Assembly (NCBI GenBank): GCA_964292325.1
Contig: CAXYVG010000003.1
Coordinates: 1 to 64,000 of the forward strand
DNA from: CTSoil-075 sp964292325
GTDB taxonomy: Bacteria > Bacillota > Negativicutes > DSM-13327
Reading direction: 5' to 3'
DNA: 64,000 nucleotides
Within the stretch, counting starts at the first letter, position 1; every line of letters begins with the position of its first letter. A program made the translations under genes and the position numbers. This document shows, one piece after another, positions 26,891 to 35,976 of the stretch. Under the pieces are notes generated by a model that saw only the letters and a list, made by a program, of their open reading frames with translations, did no database searches and was not told the origin of the DNA.

Positions 26891-27103
26891 TTATACCAAT
26901 ACTGATGTCTCATTATTGTGAATACGCGCTTCCACGATCTGAACTAGATCACCCGTTGTCGTACTAAAAATATTTTTGCTGATGATATTTTGCATAACCG
27001 TATTGACTTCTGCTAGTGTGATCGCATCTTTCGGGTCAATCATGCTGAGCATCACCGATTTTCCACTTGCATTACGAAACACCATCTCTAATGTTTTTGC
27101 CAT
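26891..27103 (-). CDS. DUF2922 family protein
   Basis: The 70-aa protein begins MAKTLEMVFRNASGKSVML and has the DUF2922 pattern ending IVEARIHNNETSVLV. It is a small beta-rich cytoplasmic protein with no signal or membrane segment. DUF2922 and DUF1659 genes are typically paired in Firmicutes; neither has a known function. It follows the DUF1659 gene and is closed by a terminator. Confidence 0.88.
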   Translation of the reverse strand: MAKTLEMVFRNASGKSVMLSMIDPKDAITLAEVNTVMQNIISKNIFSTTTGDLVQIVEARIHNNETSVLV

Positions 27104-27157
27104 AGTTCTTCACCTCCTTTCCTATCACCAACTCCATGCCCTACCTGCACAAGCTTC

Positions 27158-27382
27158 TTATGCATTCACTAGATTGCCTTCGTCTAATCTAGAAATACCT
27201 GTAACCGGATGCTTTTGTAAACTGGCCATTGCTTGCGCGATGTCATATACATCGGTATCAGTCGCACTGGATTTTACACTCTTGTATGTCCGTTTTTGGT
27301 AAACTGTTTGCCCACTCGCATTCACGCCATTTTGAATGGTAATAATCATTTGGCTACCTTGTGGTGCTCTGCTCACTGCCAT
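27158..27382 (-). CDS. DUF1659 family protein
   Basis: The 74-aa protein begins MAVSRAPQGSQMIITIQNGV and contains QTVYQKRTYKSVKSSATD and a YDIAQAM helix, as in DUF1659. The ATG at 27382 has an AGGAGG site; the frame also has an upstream GTG that overlaps this site. It lies between the small sigma factor gene and the DUF2922 gene, all on the same strand. Function unknown. Confidence 0.87.
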   Translation of the reverse strand: MAVSRAPQGSQMIITIQNGVNASGQTVYQKRTYKSVKSSATDTDVYDIAQAMASLQKHPVTGISRLDEGNLVNA

Positions 27383-27419
27383 AGTTCTCACCTCCTTTTC
27401 TGCTTGCCGGCGGTATGTT

Positions 27420-28001
27420 TTACTGCCTTATGTCTCTATACATTCCAGCACATAAGATTTTTAAACGGGCAAATCCACGTTGACGCAAATTAAATACGGC
27501 CTGCGTCGTAATCCCCATCTGCATAGCAATTTCTGTTAGCCTCTCTTCTTCAATCGTTGCTTTATATATCACCTGCTGTTGCTTATCCGGCAACGTGCCA
27601 ATCATTTCCATTAACTCTTTCGATAGCCATTGCAGTTCTACCTCGGTCGCCACATCGGCTTTATCCGCTAGATGCTGTAATATCGACAATCCTTCTTCTT
27701 GCTCACTATCAAGCGGTCCTTCTTGTTGCCAAAGGCGACGTTCACGTTTAAATAAATTCCAAACGGCATACTTCACTCGGCTTTCTATATACCCAGCAAA
27801 TGGTACACCACACTGCTCATCATACTGCCGAATTCCCTGAACAACTGCCAGCCATCCTTGCCCCTGTGCTTCTTCCGCGATAGAGCATATGTGAGGCTGA
27901 AACGCATATTTTTTGACCAAACCTGTAAAGCGCAGACAAATTTCATCCACTGCCAGGCTGTCACCAGCCTGCGCTTTTTTGACCAATTCATGTAATTCCA
28001 C
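27420..28001 (-). CDS. Small sigma-70-family RNA polymerase sigma factor
   Basis: The 193-aa protein has a region 2-like part (about 10-90; GLVKKYAF, AVVQGIRQYDEQCGVPFAGY, ESRVKYAVWNLFKRER) and a C-terminal region 4 helix-turn-helix (about 135-185; LPDKQQQVIY, LTEIAMQMGITTQAVFNLRQ). An ATG at 28010 is possible, but the GTG at 28001 has AGGA at proper distance. With the neighbouring DUF1659, DUF2922 and YvrJ genes it forms a recurrent Firmicute cassette, and it may control those genes. Its promoter specificity cannot be told from sequence. Confidence 0.82.
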   Translation of the reverse strand: MELHELVKKAQAGDSLAVDEICLRFTGLVKKYAFQPHICSIAEEAQGQGWLAVVQGIRQYDEQCGVPFAGYIESRVKYAVWNLFKRERRLWQQEGPLDSEQEEGLSILQHLADKADVATEVELQWLSKELMEMIGTLPDKQQQVIYKATIEEERLTEIAMQMGITTQAVFNLRQRGFARLKILCAGMYRDIRQ

Positions 28002-28081
28002 TATTATCATCCTAGGTGAAAAACCGGTTTTTCTTATATTCGCGCTGATTTCACTCTACCATAGCGTTTTGGGCAAAACAA

Positions 28082-28118
28082 AAGCTGACCTGAGTGTCTC
28101 TCGGCACCCAGATCAGCT
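28082..28118 (-). terminator. Terminator of the ABC-F gene
   Basis: The minus strand has an imperfect 14-bp stem beginning AGCTGATCTGGGTG and closing CACTCAGGTCAGCT, then TTTTGTTTTG. Confidence 0.75.
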
Positions 28119-28154
28119 TATCTTGCCTATAAAATTAATTGAATGATAACAAGT

Positions 28155-30047
28155 CTATCCCTCTGTTAGCTCTAACCAAGCATCATATTTTTCCGCCAAA
28201 TCCGCTTGGGTCTTACTATATTGATCCGCCAATTGCTGACTCGCCTCCTGGTCAGTATGACTAGCAGGATCATTGAGTTGATACTCTAGTTGCTTGATCT
28301 CTACCTCTAGCATGGCAATTTCGCCTTCTAACTTTTGCAGTTTTCTCGCATTTCGTTCCCCATCAGACTTTCGTTGTCGTGGTTTTTCTTGTTTGGAGCT
28401 CACTTCCACTTTCGGAGTTGCTGCCTGAGCAGCACTGATGGCTTTTTGCTCGGCTATCTGTTTTTCTCGATAGTAGCTATAGTTCCCCACATATTCGCGC
28501 AAGTTACCATCGGCTAATTCCAACATACAATTGGCAACTTTATCAAGAAAATACCGATCATGCGACACGGTCAAGAAAGTACCGGGAAAACTCAATATCG
28601 CTTCTTCCACTGCTTCTTTGGCAGGAATATCAAGATGATTGGTCGGTTCATCGAGAATTAAAAAGTTGGCCCCCGTCAGCATCAACTTCAAGATCGCAAG
28701 ACGCGCTTTCTCACCACCGCTCAAATCGCCAACGATTTTAAATACCTCATCCCCTTGAAACATAAAGGCCCCGAGATAATGACGAGCTCGTTCTTCGCTA
28801 AAGCCAAACTCCGCCATGACTTCATTCACCACGGAACTTTTCGGATTCAGCCCTTCATGTTCTTGTGAGAAATAGCCTATTTTCACTCGGCTACCTAGCT
28901 TCACGCGTCCGCTAACCGGCGATAAGTCCCCTGTTAACAGCTTGAGCAGCGTCGTTTTGCCTGCACCATTCGGTCCGACTAGTGCTACACCATCGCCCTT
29001 ACGAACCAGCATCGATAACTTGGCAAAGATCACCCGCTCACCATAAGCCACGGATACCTCTTCAAGCTCGGCAACGCGTTCCGCACACTCACTTGGTGGA
29101 TTAAAACCAAAAAAATCAAATCGAGCAATATCCGCTGGCAAAACAATGCGTTCCAGTCGTTGTAACTGTTTTTCCCGCCCTCTAGCCTGTTTGCACTTAA
29201 TGCCCGCGCGATACATCCGAATATAGGCTTCCGTTTTTGCAATATGATCCTGCTGCTTATTATACGCACTCTCTAGCGCTGCCATCCGCTCTGCTTTTTG
29301 CTGCATATAAGCCGTATAATTGCCTTTATAAGTTGTTAACGTTTTACTTTCTAGTTCGACTACTTTATTGACTACTTTATCTAGAAAATAGCGATCATGG
29401 GAGATAATCAGCACACCACCACTATAGCTAGCCAAAAAATCTTCCAGCCACTCTACCATGCCAATATCCAAATGATTGGTAGGTTCATCTAAAAACAGAA
29501 AATCCGGTTGCCGAATCAGTGCCCTAGCTAGGCAAATCCGCGTTTTTTGCCCCCCAGAAAAGGTATCTAAAGGCCGCGGAAAATCCTCAGCCGTAAACCC
29601 TAGACCAAATGCTACGCGACGAATGATATTCTCATATTCATAGCCGCCGCCACGCTCAAATTTTTCTACTACTTGTGCATATTCTTTCATCAGCGCTGCT
29701 AATGGCTCTTCTTCCTTGGTCACAGCAATCGTTTGCTCTAGTGTATGCATTTTTTCTTGCCATGCCAGTACATCTTGATACGCCGTGCATAATTCTTCAT
29801 ATAACGTACCATGATTCAAACTGGCATCTTGCTGTACATAACCGATTGTTTCTCCGGCTGGCACCGATACTTGTCCGCCATCGGTTTGCTCTAACCCCAA
29901 TAAACAACGCATCAATGTTGTCTTGCCGGTGCCATTCGCGCCAATTAGACCAATCTTATCCCCGCGCCCTAGCTCAAAACTAACGCCTGTAAATAATGTT
30001 TCAATACCAAACGCCTTATTTAGACCTTCTATTCGTAAAATTCCCAT
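28155..30047 (-). CDS. ABC-F family ATPase
   Basis: The 630-aa protein has two ABC domains without membrane segments. Walker A motifs are GANGTGKTT (about 36) and GPNGAGKTT (about 358); signatures are FSGGQKTR and LSGGEKAR; both have DEPTNHLD. A linker (about 240-310) rich in lysine and arginine joins them, and the C-terminal 100 residues form a coiled coil (LQKLEGEIAMLEVEIKQLEY). This is the YdiF/Uup-type architecture of translation-associated ABC-F proteins that bind the ribosome E site. Whether it gives antibiotic protection or a housekeeping role is not decidable here. Confidence 0.93.
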   Translation of the reverse strand: MGILRIEGLNKAFGIETLFTGVSFELGRGDKIGLIGANGTGKTTLMRCLLGLEQTDGGQVSVPAGETIGYVQQDASLNHGTLYEELCTAYQDVLAWQEKMHTLEQTIAVTKEEEPLAALMKEYAQVVEKFERGGGYEYENIIRRVAFGLGFTAEDFPRPLDTFSGGQKTRICLARALIRQPDFLFLDEPTNHLDIGMVEWLEDFLASYSGGVLIISHDRYFLDKVVNKVVELESKTLTTYKGNYTAYMQQKAERMAALESAYNKQQDHIAKTEAYIRMYRAGIKCKQARGREKQLQRLERIVLPADIARFDFFGFNPPSECAERVAELEEVSVAYGERVIFAKLSMLVRKGDGVALVGPNGAGKTTLLKLLTGDLSPVSGRVKLGSRVKIGYFSQEHEGLNPKSSVVNEVMAEFGFSEERARHYLGAFMFQGDEVFKIVGDLSGGEKARLAILKLMLTGANFLILDEPTNHLDIPAKEAVEEAILSFPGTFLTVSHDRYFLDKVANCMLELADGNLREYVGNYSYYREKQIAEQKAISAAQAATPKVEVSSKQEKPRQRKSDGERNARKLQKLEGEIAMLEVEIKQLEYQLNDPASHTDQEASQQLADQYSKTQADLAEKYDAWLELTEG

Positions 30048-30196
30048 GGCTCCACCTCAACCGTATTTCTTCTTATCACATTATACTCGCCAAGCCTACA
30101 GCCTGCAACAAAACGATAAGAAAAATCGATTAATGTGTAGTATATGACATCAGAGGTATAAATATACAAAAAATTAACGTTTTTTTAATATTTTTC

Positions 30197-30225
30197 TTGC
30201 TATTTTTACCAAAATTTGTTATTGT
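30197..30225 (+). promoter_or_regulatory. Candidate sigma-A promoter of the plus-strand gene
   Basis: TTGCTA (30197-30202), a 17-nt spacer and TATTGT (30220-30225) lie about 40 nt before the start at 30263. Each box matches 4 of 6 consensus bases. Confidence 0.4.
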
Positions 30226-30262
30226 AAAAATATGCTAATTCATTTTGTGAGGAGGATGTATA

Positions 30263-30814
30263 ATGACTCAAATAACTTTTGAGAATATTGCCGCTATTAT
30301 TCCAAACTACAGTATGGTGGGCGATACCACTATGATCATCAAAACAGATGGCAGCAAACAAATTATCGATCATTCGATCCGAACGGTATTAAATCGTTTG
30401 GCTGATAGTCGGGCTACGAATCTCATTGCATTAAAACAAAGGGCTAGCTCTGCCACGGAGCAGAGAATCTTTCTACCCCTTGCAATAGCCCCGGACCTTG
30501 TCCTATCTGCGGTCAAAGTCCGCACTCCTCGGGTACCAGGAGATACCTGTACAGGGTATTTCAACTTACACGCATTGTCTAGTCTAACGGTCAATAACAA
30601 TAGACCATATCATACAACGATCAAACTAACCGGCAATACAGAGCTGCCAGTACTCTGGACAATAAGCACTGTCAAAAAGCATCTACAATATGCAAGGCTT
30701 GCCATGACCTACACGGCCCATTGTCCAGAAATACCTCCTAGTCTACTACCAATCGCTATAAAAATAGTCGGACTGGTTCATGATATTTTATCTCTCCGCA
30801 ACGAAAAAGAATGA
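30263..30814 (+). CDS. Uncharacterised protein, possibly ComK-like
   Basis: The 183-aa protein has an excellent GAGGAGG Shine-Dalgarno and is one of only two plus-strand genes in the window. It has no signal peptide or membrane segment. The order of features is TTMIIKTDGSKQII (about 22-35), then RTVLNRLADSRATNL, ALKQRA, FLPLAIAPDLVLSAVKVRTP, PGDTCTGYFNL and a C-terminal TVKKHLQYARLAM helix. The R/K-TP-RVPGDTCTGY part and layout faintly recall the ComK competence regulator fold, but I do not recognise it securely. It could equally be a Negativicute-specific protein. No function is claimed. Confidence 0.6.
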   Translation: MTQITFENIAAIIPNYSMVGDTTMIIKTDGSKQIIDHSIRTVLNRLADSRATNLIALKQRASSATEQRIFLPLAIAPDLVLSAVKVRTPRVPGDTCTGYFNLHALSSLTVNNNRPYHTTIKLTGNTELPVLWTISTVKKHLQYARLAMTYTAHCPEIPPSLLPIAIKIVGLVHDILSLRNEKE

Positions 30815-30816
30815 TG

Positions 30817-31278
30817 TTATTTGGCAATTCTTCGAATCAGTAATTCTTGGCGTTCCTGACGCAGTAGAGCGCAGATGGCAATGATACATTCCTCTGCGCT
30901 CATTCGATTGCTCAAATCGAGGATATGCACCACTTTCCCTCGGCAAAGAGCCATGGCATCATGAATCGGTCTTTGGCTACCCCTTACCGTCATGACTTTC
31001 ATACTCTCCATATTACTTGCTACTCTTTCCAAAATAGCAGCCGTAAAATCATTCGAACTCACATCAACGGCGACAATATCGCACTCTAGCTCGGTATTTT
31101 CAATTTCTCGAGCTACATAGCGAAATACATCCTCAATTTGTTCATCCAAATTGCGTATCACGATCAAAAAACTACAACTCGGCATACGTACAAAATGAGG
31201 ACCAAGCCACCATTGCCATGTGTCATGGATAAAACACCAAATGCCATACATCGACAATGACAATAAGATCACGCTCAT
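30817..31278 (-). CDS. Small membrane-anchored protein of unknown function
   Basis: The 153-aa frame from ATG 31278 has one N-terminal hydrophobic segment (MSVILLSLSMYGIWCFI) followed by a soluble alpha/beta part with CSFLIVIRNLDEQIEDVF, ECDIVAVDVSS and VVHILDLSNRMS. The longer frame begins with TTG inside the T run of the preceding terminator and is unlikely. No Shine-Dalgarno is visible before this ATG, so expression is uncertain. The soluble half has a glycosyltransferase-like beginning (IVIRN..., VAVDVSS) but lacks a catalytic motif. It stops 3 nt from the convergent plus-strand gene. Confidence 0.6.
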   Translation of the reverse strand: MSVILLSLSMYGIWCFIHDTWQWWLGPHFVRMPSCSFLIVIRNLDEQIEDVFRYVAREIENTELECDIVAVDVSSNDFTAAILERVASNMESMKVMTVRGSQRPIHDAMALCRGKVVHILDLSNRMSAEECIIAICALLRQERQELLIRRIAK

Positions 31279-31283
31279 CGTGT

Positions 31284-31330
31284 AGGAAAAAAACAAAATA
31301 TCCTACCCCCTTTGCTTTGGGATAGGATAT
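31284..31330 (-). terminator. Terminator of the response-regulator gene
   Basis: The stem ATATCCTA (from 31298) pairs with TAGGATAT (to 31330), extended by an inner GGG/CCC part. It is followed on the minus strand by TTTTGTTTTTTT. Confidence 0.85.
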
Positions 31331-31359
31331 TATATGCTGCTGTACCAAAAGTGTGACGA

Positions 31360-32031
31360 TCAGTCTATCGTTACAATCTTATTTTTTATCGCATATAGTA
31401 CGGCTTGTGTACGATCTGTCACACTAATCTTACGAAAAATATTAGTCAAATGGTTTTTGACCGTTTTCTCACTGAGAAACAACGTTTTGGCAACCTCTTG
31501 ATTGCTCATTCCCTTACAGACCATTTCTAGGACTTCTATTTCGCGATAGCTAAGACGTTCCTCTTTGGGACGTTCTATTCCTCTTGTTACTTCACTACTT
31601 GGGGTATGCTGACGATTAATCGCACCGAATAATTTTTTCGCCAGGCTTGGATAAATAAACGATTCCCCATCATATACAGTACGAATCGCCTTTACCAACA
31701 TACCAGGTTCAATATCTTTCAGCAAATACCCTACCGCTCCCGCTTTAATGACTTCAATTACATAATTTTCATCATCATGCATCGTCAAAACAATAATCCT
31801 AACCTTTTTTTCCTGTTGGGTGACTCGTCGAATGACTTCAAGCCCATTAAATTTGGGCATATTGATATCCAATAAGAGAATATCAGGAACCAGCGTAACC
31901 GCTTGCTCTACCGCTTGTTCACCATCACCAGCTTCGCTGATAACCTCAAAATCGGCCTCTAATTCCAATACATTACGTATTCCTTGTCTTAACAATACAT
32001 GATCATCTGCTATAATAATTTTTATTGGCAC
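31360..32031 (-). CDS. NarL/DegU-type response regulator (orphan)
   Basis: The 223-aa protein has a receiver domain (about 1-120) with the acidic pair IIIADDH, the phospho-acceptor aspartate in DILLLDINMP and the lysine in GYLLKDIEPG. A LuxR-type helix-turn-helix follows (about 160-223; LSYREIEVLEMVCKGMSN, LFLSEKTVKNHLTNIFRK). The GTG at 32031 with GAGGTG upstream gives the canonical start; an earlier GTG at 32040 overlaps this site. No histidine kinase gene adjoins it. DegU-like regulators often control motility or exopolymer, and both are encoded nearby. Confidence 0.9.
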   Translation of the reverse strand: MPIKIIIADDHVLLRQGIRNVLELEADFEVISEAGDGEQAVEQAVTLVPDILLLDINMPKFNGLEVIRRVTQQEKKVRIIVLTMHDDENYVIEVIKAGAVGYLLKDIEPGMLVKAIRTVYDGESFIYPSLAKKLFGAINRQHTPSSEVTRGIERPKEERLSYREIEVLEMVCKGMSNQEVAKTLFLSEKTVKNHLTNIFRKISVTDRTQAVLYAIKNKIVTID

Positions 32032-32062
32032 TGCATCCACCTCTGTATTACCCGTTCTATAT

Positions 32063-32106
32063 AAATCGGCAAAATCCTGTTAGCCGTAGCAGGATTTTGC
32101 CGATTT
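32063..32106 (-). terminator. Hairpin terminator after pgi
   Basis: A perfect 17-bp stem (32063-32079 with 32090-32106) lies immediately beyond the pgi stop. The T-rich tail is stronger on the plus strand (GATTTTTC) than on the minus strand. Confidence 0.75.
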
Positions 32107-32107
32107 T

Positions 32108-33583
32108 TCATTTGCTACCGAGCTCCTTGAGCCTTGGTCCCATTATACGTTTATAGGCCTCCACACCGGGTTGATCAAAGGCATCCACATTGGCCAGTTC
32201 GCCTTCATAGGCTACCGATAATGCCAGCATATATAATAGTTCACCCAAATGATAGGCATTGACCTTCGGCATCACAAATGTCGCATTGAAGCGGTTAGCA
32301 CCAATCAAAGCCTCCGCGTTCGATTGACGAGCGACTTCTAACGCCTGGCTCAAATGCAGGGAAGAAATCTCCGCCAGTTTAGCAGCTGTTGGGAACGCAT
32401 TTGGAATCACGGCATCGTTTTCCCACTGCCCAACTTTAACAAACTGAACAACTTTATTTTTCTTGCCATCTTGATGCAGTTGCGTCTGGGCATGCATATC
32501 AGTCGTACCAACGGCAACAATCGGCGTACGTCCATAAAATACTTCATTGCCCTGGCGATCCGTGCGCTTGCCCAGAGACTCCGCAAGTAACTGCACGTAC
32601 CACTCTGCTGTGGATTTTAAATAATCTGCATATGGCATGAATACTTCACTATCACGACCATATTTTTCAGCGGCAACAAACTTTAGCGCTGCATTGAGCA
32701 TCGCTGGATTGTTGTATAACTCCGCTGTTTGGCAAGCCTTATCCATATCCTTAGCCCCTGCCAAGAAACTCTCAATATCCATCCCGATACAAGCGGCCGT
32801 TACTAAACCAACCTCAGAAAAAATACTAAATCGTCCACCAATGCCATCCGGCACACTAAACGTCGGCCAACCCTGCTCATCTGCCAGTTTTTTCAGCAGT
32901 GTAGACTTCGCTCCCTCAGCAGGATCAGTGACCGCTACGACTTCGATTTCCAGTAGTGGTGCCTGCAGGCGTAACGCTTCATACACAACCATGAAGGTCG
33001 ACATCGTATCAAGCGTTGCACCCGATTTAGAAATCACCACGAGCGTTACCTTATAAGGCTCAGCGCCATAAATAGCTTTACTACGCGCCTCTACTAGCAA
33101 ATGTTCAACCATCTCGGCAGTGCGACGAGCATCAATATTGTTACCATTAAAGTATAACTTCGGATAGCCACTACGTTCCTCTCGGCTCTTGTAGTTCCAA
33201 AATTCACCACAGTGAACATCAAATAGTACCTTGTTACCCAGATAAGAACCGCCAATCCCGAATGATACTACCGCATCTACCCGATTGCGCAGTGACTCAC
33301 CAAATGCCTTTAATCTCGCAAGCGAATCGGGAGAATTAAGATTGCCTGCTACTACATAAGGCAACTGGCTAAACAGTACTTTCTCCGGTGTACCATCCTT
33401 TGATAAATGCCCCTGTATTTCACCAGTAACTCGCATATGTTCGATCGCCTGATGAGCCGCCGTAAGTTTTGCTTTCAAAGCACTCATATCACTCTCTGTG
33501 ACTTTGTTATCACCATAAAGATTGGTATAGTCAAAACTAAAACCCGATGCAAGAATCAGACAATGCTGCTCAGTCTTATTCAT
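32108..33583 (-). CDS. pgi: Glucose-6-phosphate isomerase
   Basis: The 491-aa protein interconverts glucose-6-phosphate and fructose-6-phosphate. It has VSFGIGGSYLGNKVLFD (sugar-phosphate SIS part), LVVISKSGATLDT, GGRFSIFSEVGL and DQPGVEAYKR near the end. The ATG at 33583 has an AAGGAG site; the frame starts 10 codons earlier without support. It lies at the end of the nucleotide-sugar block, and fructose-6-phosphate is also the entry to the GDP-mannose branch. Confidence 0.93.
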   Translation of the reverse strand: MNKTEQHCLILASGFSFDYTNLYGDNKVTESDMSALKAKLTAAHQAIEHMRVTGEIQGHLSKDGTPEKVLFSQLPYVVAGNLNSPDSLARLKAFGESLRNRVDAVVSFGIGGSYLGNKVLFDVHCGEFWNYKSREERSGYPKLYFNGNNIDARRTAEMVEHLLVEARSKAIYGAEPYKVTLVVISKSGATLDTMSTFMVVYEALRLQAPLLEIEVVAVTDPAEGAKSTLLKKLADEQGWPTFSVPDGIGGRFSIFSEVGLVTAACIGMDIESFLAGAKDMDKACQTAELYNNPAMLNAALKFVAAEKYGRDSEVFMPYADYLKSTAEWYVQLLAESLGKRTDRQGNEVFYGRTPIVAVGTTDMHAQTQLHQDGKKNKVVQFVKVGQWENDAVIPNAFPTAAKLAEISSLHLSQALEVARQSNAEALIGANRFNATFVMPKVNAYHLGELLYMLALSVAYEGELANVDAFDQPGVEAYKRIMGPRLKELGSK

Positions 33584-33634
33584 AGTATTCTCCTTATCTT
33601 TATTATTTATCACACATGACGAAGTAAAACTCTT

Positions 33635-34561
33635 TTACTTTTTATGTACACACTTGTCATCTACTGGCTTGCCACTTACCAATGGTCCGACCGTTTTCAG
33701 TAAATATTGCAAAAAATTCTCCCGTAAATCAGAACGCTTTAACGCAAATTCAATCGTCGCTTCCAGGTACCCTTGCTTATCACCCACATCATATCGGCGT
33801 CCATCAAAATTATACGCATATACAGACTGTTTCTCTAAAGCCAATGTCCGTATCGCATCGGTTAACTGTATTTCTCCGCCCTGACCAGGAGGAGTGTTTT
33901 CTAAAACAGCAAAAATTTCAGGTTGCAAAATATAACGCCCCATGACTGCGAGTCGCGAAGGTGCTTCTTCCACCGATGGTTTTTCGACAAAATCAACAGC
34001 TTTCCATAGATTCTCCTTCACTGCTTCCGGCTTTACGATCCCATAACTACACACCTTATTTTGCGGCACTTCTTGTACGCCAAGTACCGTACCAAGGCAG
34101 TCGTCATATACACTCATCATCTGTTTTAAACAAGGTACACCAGAATCAATAATATCATCACCAAGCAGCACCGCAAACGGTTCATTACCAACAAACTGCT
34201 TGGCGCAAAGAACAGCATGCCCGAGGCCCTTGGCTTCTTTTTGCCTTGTATAATGAATGGTCACATCCGAAATTTCTTCTACCAAATTCAGTAGTTCATA
34301 TTTACCTTGGGCTTTAAGCATCATTTCTAGCTCCACTGCCCGGTCAAAATGATCCTCAATCGCCCTCTTGTTACGCCCAGTAATGATCAAGATTTCCTCA
34401 ATCCCAGACTGAATGGCTTCTTCAATAATATACTGAATGGCTGGTTTATCCACAATGGGCAGCATTTCTTTGGGCTGCGCCTTTGTTGCTGGTAAAAAGC
34501 GCGTCCCCAAACCTGCTGCCGGAATGACGGCCTTACGAACTGGTCGATTTATTTTAGTCAT
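33635..34561 (-). CDS. galU: UTP-glucose-1-phosphate uridylyltransferase
   Basis: The 308-aa nucleotidyltransferase has AAGLGTRFLPATKAQPKEML (UTP binding, about 15-34) and VDKPAIQYIIEEAI, with a further FVEKPSVEEAPS. It makes UDP-glucose from glucose-1-phosphate and UTP. In this locus it feeds ugd (UDP-glucuronate). It lies between pgi and manB with short spacers, consistent with one long operon. Confidence 0.95.
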   Translation of the reverse strand: MTKINRPVRKAVIPAAGLGTRFLPATKAQPKEMLPIVDKPAIQYIIEEAIQSGIEEILIITGRNKRAIEDHFDRAVELEMMLKAQGKYELLNLVEEISDVTIHYTRQKEAKGLGHAVLCAKQFVGNEPFAVLLGDDIIDSGVPCLKQMMSVYDDCLGTVLGVQEVPQNKVCSYGIVKPEAVKENLWKAVDFVEKPSVEEAPSRLAVMGRYILQPEIFAVLENTPPGQGGEIQLTDAIRTLALEKQSVYAYNFDGRRYDVGDKQGYLEATIEFALKRSDLRENFLQYLLKTVGPLVSGKPVDDKCVHKK

Positions 34562-34599
34562 TATATAATATCCCCCTTTGATTTTCCTTTAGTAAAAAA

Positions 34600-35976
34600 T
34601 TATCCTACTGTTGCAATCAGTGCTAAGATTTCCTCGGTCTTTTGCTCCATCAGCTTGGCGTCGCCTCGACTCTCTACATTGAGCCTGAGTAATGGCTCTG
34701 TATTCGAAGTACGAACATTAAACCGCCAACTAGGAAACTCAATGCTAAGGCCATCCGTTCGATCAATCACTGCCCCATTACCAGCAAACTGCTGTTCAAT
34801 CACCGTGAGTACTTTTTTCCCATCGCTCACTTTACGATTGATCTCCCCGCTAACAGGGAATTTTGCGATCCGCGCTGCGACTAGCGCTGACAATGAATTA
34901 CCCGCTACACAGATATTTTCCGCAACCAATAGCCACGGAATCATACCACTATCGCAGTATGCAAAATCTCTAAAATAATGATGAGCTGACATCTCACCAC
35001 CATAGATCGCATCTTCCTTACGCATCCGTTCCTTAATAAAAGCATGTCCCGTCTTACAAAGTACCGGTGTTCCACCCGCCTCACTAACGAGTTCTCTAGT
35101 ATTCCACGTCAAACGAGGGTCATGGATGATCTTAGCCCCTTTGTAGCGACGTAAAAATGCTTCTGCCAAGAACCCTACAATATAGTACCCCTCAATAAAT
35201 TCTCCCTGTTCATCAAACAAGAAGCAACGATCAAAATCACCATCCCAGGCAATACCAAAATCTGCCCCATGATCCCGAACAGCTTTGGCTGTCGCCTCAC
35301 GATTTTCAATCAATAACGGATTGGGAATACCATGAGGAAAAGTACCATCCGGCTCATGATGGATCTTGATAAACTCAATAGGCAGTAACCTCTCTAATGC
35401 ATCAAGCGCCGGTCCTGCGCAGCCATTACCAGCATTCACAACGACCTTCAGCGGCTTTAAATTGCTAACATCCACATAGGTCAATAAATGCTTGGTATAC
35501 TCTTTCATAGTGTCATACTGAGTATATTGTCCCTTTGCATCACATGTTATAGCCGAAAAATCACCCGTTACTACCAAATCTTCGAGTGCCCGAAGTCCGC
35601 TGTCACCACTAATCGGTCTTGATCCCTTACCCACTAGTTTCATCCCATTATAATCCATCGGGTTATGACTAGCAGTCACCATGATGCCCCCGTCAACGCC
35701 TAGATGAGCTGTGGCAAAGTACACCATCTCAGTGCCACATAGACCAATATCCACAACATCACAGCCCATGTCCGTAAGGCCACGCAACAAAGCCTTCGTC
35801 AAGCTTTCACTTGATAGTCTGACGTCCCTACCAACCACTACACGCTTGGCTCCAAACAGGCTTGCAAAGCTCCAGCCAATACGATACGCCACTTCTTCAT
35901 TCAATTCATCTGGCACACGTCCACGAATATCATAGGCCTTAAAAGCATCTCTTTTTATTACCATATCTGTTGTCAC
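34600..35976 (-). CDS. manB: Phosphomannomutase/phosphoglucomutase
   Basis: The 458-aa alpha-D-phosphohexomutase has the phosphoserine loop VTASHNPMDYNGMKL (Ser103), the metal loop DGDFDR (about 245), the sugar-binding GGEMSAHHYF and a C-terminal phosphate loop RTSNTEPLLRLNVE. It converts mannose-6-phosphate to mannose-1-phosphate and probably glucose-6-phosphate to glucose-1-phosphate. The start is GTG with AGGA upstream; a later ATG at codon 5 is possible. It links pgi to manC and galU. Confidence 0.93.
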   Translation of the reverse strand: MTTDMVIKRDAFKAYDIRGRVPDELNEEVAYRIGWSFASLFGAKRVVVGRDVRLSSESLTKALLRGLTDMGCDVVDIGLCGTEMVYFATAHLGVDGGIMVTASHNPMDYNGMKLVGKGSRPISGDSGLRALEDLVVTGDFSAITCDAKGQYTQYDTMKEYTKHLLTYVDVSNLKPLKVVVNAGNGCAGPALDALERLLPIEFIKIHHEPDGTFPHGIPNPLLIENREATAKAVRDHGADFGIAWDGDFDRCFLFDEQGEFIEGYYIVGFLAEAFLRRYKGAKIIHDPRLTWNTRELVSEAGGTPVLCKTGHAFIKERMRKEDAIYGGEMSAHHYFRDFAYCDSGMIPWLLVAENICVAGNSLSALVAARIAKFPVSGEINRKVSDGKKVLTVIEQQFAGNGAVIDRTDGLSIEFPSWRFNVRTSNTEPLLRLNVESRGDAKLMEQKTEEILALIATVG

